Assembly (NCBI GenBank): GCA_035496255.1
Contig: DATJEU010000070.1
Coordinates: 47,478 to 111,477, forward strand
Source: Gp6-AA40 sp035496255
GTDB taxonomy: Bacteria > Acidobacteriota > Vicinamibacteria > Vicinamibacterales > UBA2999
Direction: 5' to 3'
DNA length: 64,000 nucleotides
Shown: one piece after another, positions 52,746 to 61,172 of the stretch
How positions within the stretch are numbered: position 1 is the stretch's first letter
Layout of the letters: every line of letters begins with the position of its first letter
Notes under the pieces: generated by a model
The model's database searches: none
Seen by the model: only the letters and a program-made list of their open reading frames with translations
What the model was told of the DNA's origin: nothing
Program-made: the position numbers and the translations under genes

Positions 52746-54506
52746 CTAGATAAGTTCGTCGAGCCGCCGTGCCAGCGCGATTTTGCGCGTCAGCAGGACG
52801 TCGAGTTCGGCGCCGTTGTTCCCCTGTTCCTGCAGGCGATCGATCTCCCGCTGGATCGCCAGGCGCTCTCGCTCGTACCGCCGCCGCTTCAGAATGAGCA
52901 CACAGCTATCCGCGTCGTGCACCGGCGGCGCCTCTTCGGCGGCGGTGGCGGTGATGAGCGCGGCTTCCGGCGGATTCATGCGCTCCAGGAGCGCTGAGAG
53001 AGAGAATCCATTATCTTCGTCCAGTTTTTGCGCAAGATCCAGCACTGAGCCCGTCGAAAGTCCATTTAAATCTGCAGCTTCGAGTGTCCGCAGCGCCGCC
53101 AAAGTTCGTGCCGGATCGCCGTGTACGAGCAGCCAGATCAACCCTTTTTCTGCGCTGGTAACGTAACCGAGGCTTGGCAACGCGCGTGCCGGAAGCGTGA
53201 CCTGCCGCTGGACCGCCGCCTTCCGAATTTCTGCCCGCACCACGTCGTCGGTCACGCGTGCCTTGAAGGCGAGCCGATCCGCGAACCGATCGCGCATGGC
53301 CGCGTCCGGAATACGACTGGCAACCGGCAGCATTTCACCCAGAAATTTGACGCGCCCGTCGTCAGTGTTGAGGTTGTGCCCGGCGGCCGCGCGGTCCAGC
53401 AGAAATTCGAGGTACGGTTGCGAGTTCTTGAGCCGGTCGGCGTAACCCTGGCGACCGTGGCGTTGAACGAAGGTGTCGGGATCCTGGCCGGCCGGCAGGA
53501 TGGCGACGTTCACCTCAAATCCTTCCTCAACCAGCATTTCGCATGATTTCGCCGTCGCACCCTGGCCCGCGGCATCCGGGTCGAAGCTCAGGACCACCCG
53601 CGTCGTGAACCGCCGGAGCTGCTGTGCCTGCTGCGGCGTCAGGGCGGTGCCACAACTGGCCACGACGCACTGATACCCGGATTGATACACCTGCGCGAAG
53701 TCGAAGTAGCCCTCGACCAGGACCGCGAATCCACCCTGACGGATTCCACTCTTCGACAGGTTCAGCCCGTACAGCGTCCGGCTCTTCGTGTAGATGGGCG
53801 TTTCCGGCGAGTTCAGGTACTTCGGCTGCTGGTCGGCGTCGAGCGCGCGTCCGCCAAAGGCGATCACCGAGCCGGTGTCGCGGGCGATCGGAATCATCAG
53901 ACGATTCCTGAACCGGTCGACCAGGCTGTTGTCGTCACGCTGAAACGTCAGGCCGGCGCGGACGAGGAGTGCCGGGGAGTAGCCCTGTTGGCGCAACGCC
54001 TGCGTCAGCCCGTCGCGCCCGGGCGGCGCGAACCCGAGTCCCAGGGTCTGACTCGTCTCCGATGTCAGGCCGCGATCCGCAATCAGCCTGCGAATGCGCG
54101 ACCCCGCCGGGGCGGCGAGCTGCTCCTGAAACCAGGCCGCCGCGGATTCATGGATCTTGAGCAGCGTCTCGCGTTCAGCGGAGCCGGCGCGCTGCTCGTC
54201 GCTCTGTTCGAGCTCCGGCAGCGGCATTCCCAAACGCTGCGCGAGCTGCTTCACGGCGTCGGTGAAGCCAACCTTGTCGTGGAGCTCGATGAACTTGATC
54301 ACATCGCCGCCAACCTGACAGCCGAAGCAGTGAAAGAAGCCCTTGTCGCGGTCGACGGTGAACGACGGCGTCTTCTCGCCGTGAAACGGACAGAGTCCCT
54401 TGTATTTCGTCCCGGACTTCTTCAGCGACACGTAGTCCTGAATCACCGTGACGATGTCCGCCTGGCTTTTCAGGTCGTCGATGAAGCGTTGGGGAAATAA
54501 AGCCAA
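52746..54506 (-). CDS. dnaG: DNA primase DnaG
   Basis: A 586-residue primase. The N-terminal CHC2 zinc-binding domain has C39, H42, C60 and C63 (CPFHGEKTPSF, HCFGC). The RNA-polymerase core follows (ITIARD-like MIPIARDTGSVIAFGGRALD), then Toprim with VLVEGYFDFAQVYQ and VVLSFDPDAAGQGA. The C-terminal helicase-binding part (about 450-586) is poorly conserved. Translation starts at a TTG at 54506; this start gives MALFPQRFIDDLKSQ, which fits the family, and the TTG overlaps the first heptamer of array H. Confidence 0.96.
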   Translation of the reverse strand: MALFPQRFIDDLKSQADIVTVIQDYVSLKKSGTKYKGLCPFHGEKTPSFTVDRDKGFFHCFGCQVGGDVIKFIELHDKVGFTDAVKQLAQRLGMPLPELEQSDEQRAGSAERETLLKIHESAAAWFQEQLAAPAGSRIRRLIADRGLTSETSQTLGLGFAPPGRDGLTQALRQQGYSPALLVRAGLTFQRDDNSLVDRFRNRLMIPIARDTGSVIAFGGRALDADQQPKYLNSPETPIYTKSRTLYGLNLSKSGIRQGGFAVLVEGYFDFAQVYQSGYQCVVASCGTALTPQQAQQLRRFTTRVVLSFDPDAAGQGATAKSCEMLVEEGFEVNVAILPAGQDPDTFVQRHGRQGYADRLKNSQPYLEFLLDRAAAGHNLNTDDGRVKFLGEMLPVASRIPDAAMRDRFADRLAFKARVTDDVVRAEIRKAAVQRQVTLPARALPSLGYVTSAEKGLIWLLVHGDPARTLAALRTLEAADLNGLSTGSVLDLAQKLDEDNGFSLSALLERMNPPEAALITATAAEEAPPVHDADSCVLILKRRRYERERLAIQREIDRLQEQGNNGAELDVLLTRKIALARRLDELI

Positions 54507-54622
54507 TTCAGAATGCAGAACGCAGAACGCAGAACGCAGAACCCAGAACGCAGAATGCAGCTGCCAGCGGCTCTTGGCGGTACATCGAACACGGTTTGAA
54601 TTCTGAATTCTGCATGCTGAAT
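54505..54622. repeat. Inverted heptamer array H (AACGCAG / TCTGAAT), the clearest in the window
   Basis: The left arm is eight in-phase heptamers at 54505-54560: AATTCAG, AATGCAG, AACGCAG (three times), AACCCAG, AACGCAG, AATGCAG. The right arm is TTTGAAT, TCTGAAT, TCTGCAT, GCTGAAT at 54595-54622. A 34-bp unique loop separates them. The array occupies the entire dnaG-mutS2 gap, overlapping the TTG start of dnaG at one end and the mutS2 stop at the other. Confidence 0.95.
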
Positions 54623-57132
54623 TAGTCCTTCAACTCCACGATCGTGGCCCCACCGCCGCCCTGGTTCTGTGGCGCGGCCGCGATGTTGGCGACGAGCGGA
54701 TGCTCCTTGAGGAAGCTGCCGATCGCGCGCCGAAGCTGGCCGGTGCCGTGGCCGTGGACGATGCGCAGTTCGTGCTGGTCGGTAGCGATCGAGTCGTCCA
54801 GGAACTTGTCAAGACGCGTCAGCGCTTCGTCGACGGTGCAGCCGATCACGTTGAGTTCGCTGATCGAGCCTTCGCGCGGGCGCAGGTCGACGTTGACGTG
54901 GGTGGTGGCTCGTGGCTGGTGGCTGGTGGGACCAGACAGGACGCGAAGATTCTGGAGGGGCGCGCGCATCTTCCTGCCGCGCACATCGATCGCCGCCTGC
55001 TTGCCGTGGATCTCGACCACGGTTCCTTCCACGCCGAGACCGCCGATACTGACGCGTGCGCCAACTTCGACCGGCGCCGGCGGCGCGGCAGGGACGTCGG
55101 GTGCTGCGGGCGCGCCGCCTTTCAGCCGCGCGACGATGTTGTCGAGTGCGGCTCGTGCCTCGCCGCGGACTTCGCCGGTTTCGCCGGTGCTGATGCCGGC
55201 CGCACGCACCGTTTCACCGGTTCGCAGGCGCACGGCCGCCTGCTGCGACAGTTGGGCCGCCCGCGCCTTCAGTCCTTCGATAACGGCGTCGATCTCGCGT
55301 CGCGCTTCGCGGACCTGATCGTCAATCCGGGCATCGAGCCGCTTGCGCAGGGTCGCTTCCTTGTCCTTGATCGACTCCTCCCGCGCCCGCAACTGCCGCC
55401 CCGCCTCGGCGACCGCGGCACGCTCCTGCATCACCGTGCGGCGCTCCTCCTGAAGCCGGTGCAGGTCCTGATCGACGCGGGCGAGATGGTCGGCCAGCTG
55501 CTTTTCACGCTCGGTGAGGTTCTCGCGCGCGGCGGCAATCACCGACGGGGGCAGGCCGTGCCGCGCGGCGATCTCGATCGCCAGGCTCCGACCAGGCGAT
55601 CCGTAGAGCAGCCTGTAGGTGGGCGCGAACGTTCCCGGATTGAATCCGAATGCGGCGCTGACCACGCCGTCGGTGGCGGACGCGTACGACTTCAGCGAGT
55701 CGTAGTGCGTCGTCGCCACGACGTGCGCGCCGCGCCGGCGGAAATGATCGATCACCGCCGTGCCGAGCGCGCCCCCTTCGGCCGGATCGGTGCCGGCGCC
55801 CACCTCGTCGAGCAGCACCAGCGCGGGCAGGCGCAGGTTCCGGTCCATCGCCACGACGTTGGTGATGTGGGCGGAGAAGGTCGACAGGCTGTTGGCGATC
55901 GACTGCTCGTCGCCGATGTCGGCGAACATCGACTTGAACACCGGCAGCCGCGAGCCTGGATCGACCGGCAGGTGCAAGCCGGCTTGTGCCATCGCAACGA
56001 ACAGCCCCGCCGTCTTGAGCGCCACCGTTTTGCCGCCTGTGTTCGGCCCGGTGATCACGAGCACGTGATTCGGGGAGGAAAGCAGGAGGTCCACAGGAAC
56101 GGGATCTGTTGTGGCGCGAGACGTGTCAGCCTCGCGTGGCGAACCTGACACGGGTTGCCCGACGGCCTCCTCGTCCTCCTGCAGGCGGCGGCGGACGGCG
56201 TGCATCAGCAGCGGGTGGCGCGCGCCCCTCAGCTCGAGGCTGCCGTCCTGCGTGATGTACGGCTCGATGCCGTCGACCATTTGCGAGAAGCGCGCGCGCG
56301 CCTGGATGACGTCGAGCTCGGTTGCGACGTCGACCGTCCTCTGCAGGTCGTGCGGCCGCCCGCGGAAGTTGTCGGTCAGCGCCAGCAGGATGCGCCGCAC
56401 TTCTTCCGCTTCCTGCTCCTCGAGCGCGACGATGTCGTTGTTGATCTCGATCGTTGCGAGTGGTTCGACGTAGAGGCTGGCGCCGCTGGCGGAGCCGCCG
56501 TGCACGATGCCGGGAATCGACTGCCGATGCTCGGCGCGGACCATCAGCACGAACCGGCCGTTGCGATCGGTGACCACCTGGTCCTGCAGGTACTTCGCGG
56601 TGTCGCGGCCGCGGACGAACGAATCGAGCGTGCTGCGCAGCTTCGTCTTCTGCCGCCGCAGCCGATCGCGAATGCTGGCGAGTGCGGGCGAGGCGTTGTC
56701 CGCCACTTCGCCGGACGGATCGATCTTTCGACGGACCTCCGCGATCTCACCTTTGAACGACGCGACCCCGTCTACGAGGCCGTTCAGGATCGGAAAGCCG
56801 ACCAGCTTCTTGACGGCGTGACGCGATTGCTCGATCGACTCGAGATATTCGGAGAGGCCGAACAGCCGCGACGGCTCGAGCGCGCGGCCGTCGACGTTCA
56901 GCGCTTCGAGAATCTGTTCGAGGTCCGACGGCGCCCGCAGCGGAAAGCCCGGATAGTCGGCGAGGAATTTTGCGCCCTCGGTCGTCGCCCGCAGCGCCGC
57001 GACCATCGGCGGCGCGTCGGTCATCGGGTGCAACTGGATGAGCCGATCATGCCCCGTCGGCGTGGCCGCGAGACCTGCGACGACCGACACGATGCGATCG
57101 AACTCCAACGATTTCAGAGTCGGTCCGTGCAT
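54622..57132 (-). CDS. mutS2: Endonuclease MutS2 (ribosome-collision / recombination-suppressing type)
   Basis: An 836-residue MutS2. The MutS-like ATPase has Walker A VITGPNTGGKTVALKT and ALVLLDEVGAGTDPAEGGALG. A long coiled coil (about 530-640) leads to the C-terminal Smr nuclease domain with VNVDLRPREGSISELN and HELRIVHGHGTGQLRRAI. MutS2 proteins rescue collided ribosomes in Bacillus and suppress recombination in other species. Two repeat-derived inserts are odd: a palindrome at residues about 327-337 and a heptamer array at about 735-744 just before Smr (see findings). Confidence 0.95.
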   Translation of the reverse strand: MHGPTLKSLEFDRIVSVVAGLAATPTGHDRLIQLHPMTDAPPMVAALRATTEGAKFLADYPGFPLRAPSDLEQILEALNVDGRALEPSRLFGLSEYLESIEQSRHAVKKLVGFPILNGLVDGVASFKGEIAEVRRKIDPSGEVADNASPALASIRDRLRRQKTKLRSTLDSFVRGRDTAKYLQDQVVTDRNGRFVLMVRAEHRQSIPGIVHGGSASGASLYVEPLATIEINNDIVALEEQEAEEVRRILLALTDNFRGRPHDLQRTVDVATELDVIQARARFSQMVDGIEPYITQDGSLELRGARHPLLMHAVRRRLQEDEEAVGQPVSGSPREADTSRATTDPVPVDLLLSSPNHVLVITGPNTGGKTVALKTAGLFVAMAQAGLHLPVDPGSRLPVFKSMFADIGDEQSIANSLSTFSAHITNVVAMDRNLRLPALVLLDEVGAGTDPAEGGALGTAVIDHFRRRGAHVVATTHYDSLKSYASATDGVVSAAFGFNPGTFAPTYRLLYGSPGRSLAIEIAARHGLPPSVIAAARENLTEREKQLADHLARVDQDLHRLQEERRTVMQERAAVAEAGRQLRAREESIKDKEATLRKRLDARIDDQVREARREIDAVIEGLKARAAQLSQQAAVRLRTGETVRAAGISTGETGEVRGEARAALDNIVARLKGGAPAAPDVPAAPPAPVEVGARVSIGGLGVEGTVVEIHGKQAAIDVRGRKMRAPLQNLRVLSGPTSHQPRATTHVNVDLRPREGSISELNVIGCTVDEALTRLDKFLDDSIATDQHELRIVHGHGTGQLRRAIGSFLKEHPLVANIAAAPQNQGGGGATIVELKD
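54903..54930. repeat. Heptamer array inside mutS2
   Basis: Four in-phase heptamers TGGTGGC, TCGTGGC, TGGTGGC, TGGTGGG on the plus strand, within the mutS2 coding sequence. On the coding strand they specify a loose SHQPRATTH stretch in the linker before the Smr domain. Confidence 0.8.
56122..56152. repeat. Imperfect palindrome inside mutS2
   Basis: CGTGTCAG at 56122-56129 and CTGACACG at 56145-56152 are exact complements, with further pairing inwards (13 of 15). On the coding strand this encodes VSGSPREADTS between the HPLL motif and Walker A, in a spacer about 20 residues longer than usual in the family. Confidence 0.75.
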
Positions 57133-57154
57133 GGGAGAGAACTACTCAGTCTAC

Positions 57155-57330
57155 AGGTTCAGGGTTCGGGGTTCACAGGTGCTTGGGTTCCGGTTCGTCG
57201 GTGCTCGCGTTCATGGGTGCACAGGTGGTGCGGGGTGTGAACGTCGGAACCCGGCGAACGACCCGTGACCCCGAGCATCTGTGAACCGGGAACCAGAACC
57301 GGCGCACCTGTGACCCCCGAACCCTGGAAC
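57155..57330. repeat. Long inverted heptamer array I (GGGTTCN dialect)
   Basis: The left arm starts AGGTTCA, GGGTTCG, GGGTTCA, CAGGTGC (57155-57182). The right arm (about 57303-57332) contains the near-complement: CGCACCT, GTGACCC, CCGAACC, CTGGAACCT. Some 28 bp pair almost perfectly across a 120-bp middle that itself has more units (GGGTTCC, TGAACCG, GGAACCA). It fills the mutS2-larB gap. Confidence 0.85.
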
Positions 57331-58089
<759 letters not shown>

Positions 58090-58093
58090 CGCA

Positions 58094-58099
58094 TATAAT
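58094..58099 (+). promoter_or_regulatory. Possible -10 element of the GT2 gene
   Basis: TATAAT lies 35 bp before the ATG at 58134, in the 44-bp gap between divergent larB and GT2. No good -35 is seen at a 16-18 bp distance (the bases there are GCAGTT). Confidence 0.4.
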
Positions 58100-58133
58100 C
58101 GGAGCTTGTGTTGATAGCGGGAATCCACACTCT

Positions 58134-59630
58134 ATGACCCCCGCCGAAACAGCGATCCTCGGGACCTACTTCTTCGTTCTCGTCATTCTCGCGGTGTACG
58201 GCTGGCACCGGTACTACCTGGTCTACCTGTACATGAAAAACAAGGATCGCGTGCCGGTTCCGAACGGAACGCTCGCGGCCCTGCCCACGGTCACGATCCA
58301 ACTGCCGATCTACAACGAGATGTACGTGGCCGATCGGCTGATCGACGCCGTCTGCCAGCTCGAGTACCCGCGCGAGCTGCTCGAGATCCAGGTGCTCGAC
58401 GACTCGACCGACGAAACGCGGAGTGTCGCCGAGCGCGCCGTGCGTCGCAACGCCGGCCAGGGGATCGATATCACGTATCTCCATCGTACCGATCGCACCG
58501 GCTACAAGGCCGGCGCGCTCGAAGCGGGCATGCAGGTGGCGAAGGGCGAGTTCATCGCCATCTTCGACGCCGACTTCATGCCGACCGCGGACTTCCTGCA
58601 GCGCACGGTGCCGTTCTTCGCCGATCGCAAGATCGCGATGGTGCAGGCGCGCTGGGGTCACATCAATCAGGATTACTCGCTGTTGACCAAGGTGCAGTCG
58701 ATTCTGCTCGACGCGCACTTCGTCATCGAACACGGCGGCCGCAACCGCTCGGGACATTTCTTCAACTTCAATGGCACCGCCGGGATCTGGCGGCGTGAGG
58801 CGATTGTCGACGCCGGCGGCTGGCAGCACGACACGCTGACCGAAGATCTCGATTTGAGCTACCGGGCGCAGTTGCGCGGCTGGCAGTTCGTCTTCCTGCC
58901 CGATCTGATCGCGCCGGCGGAAGTGCCGGTGGAAATGAACGCGTTCAAGTCGCAGCAGCATCGCTGGGCCAAGGGGTCGATCCAGACCTGCCGCAAGCTG
59001 CTGCCCCGGATTCTCCGGTCGAACCTGCCGTTCACCGTCAAGGCCGAGGCCTTTTTCCACCTCTCGGCGAATTTCAACTACCCGCTCATGTGCGTCCTCT
59101 CGGTGCTGATGGCGCCGGCGATGGTGATCCGCTACAACATGGGCTGGTACGAAATGCTGCTGATCGACGTGCCGCTGTTCTTTGCGGCCACGGCGTCCGT
59201 GGCCAATTTCTACATGGTGTGTCAGCGGGAACTGCACGAGGACTGGCTCACGCGCACCAAGTACCTGCCGTTCCTGATGTCGATCGGGATCGGGCTCGCC
59301 GTCAACAACACGAAGGCTGTATTCGAGGCGTTGTTCAACAAGCAGAGCGAGTTCGCCAGGACGCCGAAATACCGCATCGAGGCGAACGCGGACGAGTGGA
59401 TCGGCAAGAAATACCGTCAGAGCTTCGTCATCCAGCCGCTGATCGAGCTCGCCTTGGGCCTGTACTTCACCGCGACGGTGTTCTACGCCCTGGCCAACGG
59501 GATTTACGGCACCCTGCCGTTCCTGGTGCTGTTCCAGATCGGCTTCCTCTACACGGGCCTGCTGTCGGTAATCCAGCAATACGCGGGCGAAAACGTCGTT
59601 CTCAAGCCCGCTACTGAAGAAGAGCTGTAG
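58134..59630 (+). CDS. Membrane-bound processive glycosyltransferase family 2
   Basis: A 498-residue protein with one N-terminal helix (about 5-28), a GT2 catalytic domain (about 45-300) and four to five C-terminal helices (about 320-480). The catalytic motifs of processive enzymes are all present: VLDDSTDET, AIFDADFMP, the TEDLDLSYR motif and QQHRWAKG (Q-x-x-R-W). This is the architecture of cellulose synthase-, mannan- and glucan-synthase-like GT2 enzymes (CslA/CelA-like). The polymer is unknown. Start at ATG 58134, from which the first helix begins. Confidence 0.9.
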   Translation: MTPAETAILGTYFFVLVILAVYGWHRYYLVYLYMKNKDRVPVPNGTLAALPTVTIQLPIYNEMYVADRLIDAVCQLEYPRELLEIQVLDDSTDETRSVAERAVRRNAGQGIDITYLHRTDRTGYKAGALEAGMQVAKGEFIAIFDADFMPTADFLQRTVPFFADRKIAMVQARWGHINQDYSLLTKVQSILLDAHFVIEHGGRNRSGHFFNFNGTAGIWRREAIVDAGGWQHDTLTEDLDLSYRAQLRGWQFVFLPDLIAPAEVPVEMNAFKSQQHRWAKGSIQTCRKLLPRILRSNLPFTVKAEAFFHLSANFNYPLMCVLSVLMAPAMVIRYNMGWYEMLLIDVPLFFAATASVANFYMVCQRELHEDWLTRTKYLPFLMSIGIGLAVNNTKAVFEALFNKQSEFARTPKYRIEANADEWIGKKYRQSFVIQPLIELALGLYFTATVFYALANGIYGTLPFLVLFQIGFLYTGLLSVIQQYAGENVVLKPATEEEL

Positions 59631-59650
59631 GCCGACCGGACGGTCGACCT
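59629..59650 (+). terminator. Terminator-like hairpin after the GT2 gene
   Basis: AGGCCGACCG and CGGTCGACCT (9 of 10 complementary) with a two-base loop begin inside the GT2 stop codon. The following CTCTACG has no T-run, so it is not a classical intrinsic terminator. Confidence 0.4.
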
Positions 59651-59774
59651 CTACGCCATACTGAGGGCAGGCCTCGACGGAGAATGCTCTGGTCCGGCTC
59701 CCGTAAATAGGTGAGCCGGTTCGGCCGTATATTTCCTCCAGTTACTCGGATAACTACCCCGGTGGTGTGTGTGG

Positions 59775-61157
59775 ATGCCTTTTTCTCTTCGTTCCCGGTA
59801 TGTGTGGATTCTTGCGGTCGTTCTTTCCGTTGCCGCGGCGGCGTGTGCCCGGACTGATGCCAGCGCGGTAAACGGCGGCGGCGGTGGTCGCGGCGGTGGC
59901 CGTGGGGGTCGTGGCCGCGGCAGCGGACCCCAGCCGGTCATTGTCGCCAAGGTGTCGCAGCGCGACGTCCCGGTCCAGATCGACGCCGTCGGTAATGTCG
60001 AGGCGTCGAACACGATCGCCGTGCGTTCGCAGGTGACCGGTGTGCTCGAGCAGGTCGGGTTTCACGAGGGTGATTTCGTGAAGGCCGGCCAGGTGCTGTT
60101 CACGATCGATCGCCGTCCGCTGCAGTCGACGCTGGAACAGGCCGAGGCCAACCTCGTACGCGATCAGGCGCTGGTCAACCAGGCCGAGGCGCAGCTGGCT
60201 CGCGACAAGTCGAACGCCGAGTACCAGAACGTCGCCGCCGACCGGCAGCAGCAACTGGTGACCCGCGGCATCGTCGCGAAGGACGCCGGCGACCAGTCGC
60301 GTGCGCAGGCGGATGCGACGGCATTGGCGGTCAAGGCCGATCAGGCCGCGGTCGACAGCGCGAAGGCGCAGCTCCTGGTGCAGGAGGCAGCGGTCAATGC
60401 GGCGAAAGTGCAGCTTGGCTTCACCACCATCCCGTCGCCGATTGACGGACGCACCGGCGACCTGACGGTCAAGCCCGGGAACCTGGTCAGCGCCAACAGC
60501 ACGCAGTTGATGACGATCACGAAGGTCGAACCGGTATTCGTGACTTTCTCGGTGCCGTCGGTCCATCTGGCGGCAATCAAGAAGGCCGCCGCTGTCGGCA
60601 TGCCGCTGGCCGTCATCGCGTCGCCGCAGGATGGCGACACGCAGACCGTGACGGGCCGGCTCACCTTCTGGGACAACGTCGTCGACCCTACGACCGACAG
60701 CATCAAGCTGAAAGCGACCTTCGAGAACAAGGACCACCGGATGTGGCCGGGGCAGTTCGCTCGCGTGTCGCTGCAGTTGTCGACGATTACGGGCGCGACC
60801 GTGGCGCCGCAGCAGGCGATCCAGACCGGCCAGGACGGTCTCTTCGTCTTCGTCGTCGACGACGGCATGCGCGTCGAGCAGCGTCCGGTCGTGACCGGTC
60901 AGCATGTCGGCGACGACGTGGTCATCAGTCAGGGCCTGATGGTGGGTGAAACGGTCGTGACCGAAGGGCAGCTGCGGCTGGAACAGGGAACGCAGGTGCA
61001 ACTCGCCGATGCCAACGGCAACCCCGTGGGCGGCGCCGCTAATGGCCGCGCCGGTCGTGGAGGCCGTAATGGCGGCACCGGCGGGCGTGGCGGACGCGGC
61101 CGGCGCAACGGCGGCAGTAATGGTGGGAATACCGGCGGCAACGCCGGGGCGCAGTAG
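59775..61157 (+). CDS. RND efflux periplasmic adaptor lipoprotein (MdtA/AcrA type)
   Basis: A 460-residue adaptor that links an RND pump to an outer-membrane channel. The signal ends SVAAAAC with lipidated Cys24. After a Gly/Arg-rich stretch (about 35-52) come the barrel-sandwich PVQIDAVGNVEASNTIAVRSQVTG, the coiled coil (about 115-200), the second half-motif LGFTTIPSPIDGRTGDLTVKPGNLV and the membrane-proximal domain. The C-terminal 40 residues are again Gly/Arg/Asn-rich. Start at the ATG 59775; a GTG at 59769 adds two residues. Confidence 0.92.
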   Translation: MPFSLRSRYVWILAVVLSVAAAACARTDASAVNGGGGGRGGGRGGRGRGSGPQPVIVAKVSQRDVPVQIDAVGNVEASNTIAVRSQVTGVLEQVGFHEGDFVKAGQVLFTIDRRPLQSTLEQAEANLVRDQALVNQAEAQLARDKSNAEYQNVAADRQQQLVTRGIVAKDAGDQSRAQADATALAVKADQAAVDSAKAQLLVQEAAVNAAKVQLGFTTIPSPIDGRTGDLTVKPGNLVSANSTQLMTITKVEPVFVTFSVPSVHLAAIKKAAAVGMPLAVIASPQDGDTQTVTGRLTFWDNVVDPTTDSIKLKATFENKDHRMWPGQFARVSLQLSTITGATVAPQQAIQTGQDGLFVFVVDDGMRVEQRPVVTGQHVGDDVVISQGLMVGETVVTEGQLRLEQGTQVQLADANGNPVGGAANGRAGRGGRNGGTGGRGGRGRRNGGSNGGNTGGNAGAQ

Positions 61158-61172
61158 CGGCGGAGGCACGCC

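Noticed and set aside
54505..54622. Ordinary intrinsic terminators as an explanation for the heptamer arrays
   Set aside because: The arms are 7-bp tandem units rather than unique stems, no T-runs follow, and many arrays lie inside likely operons.
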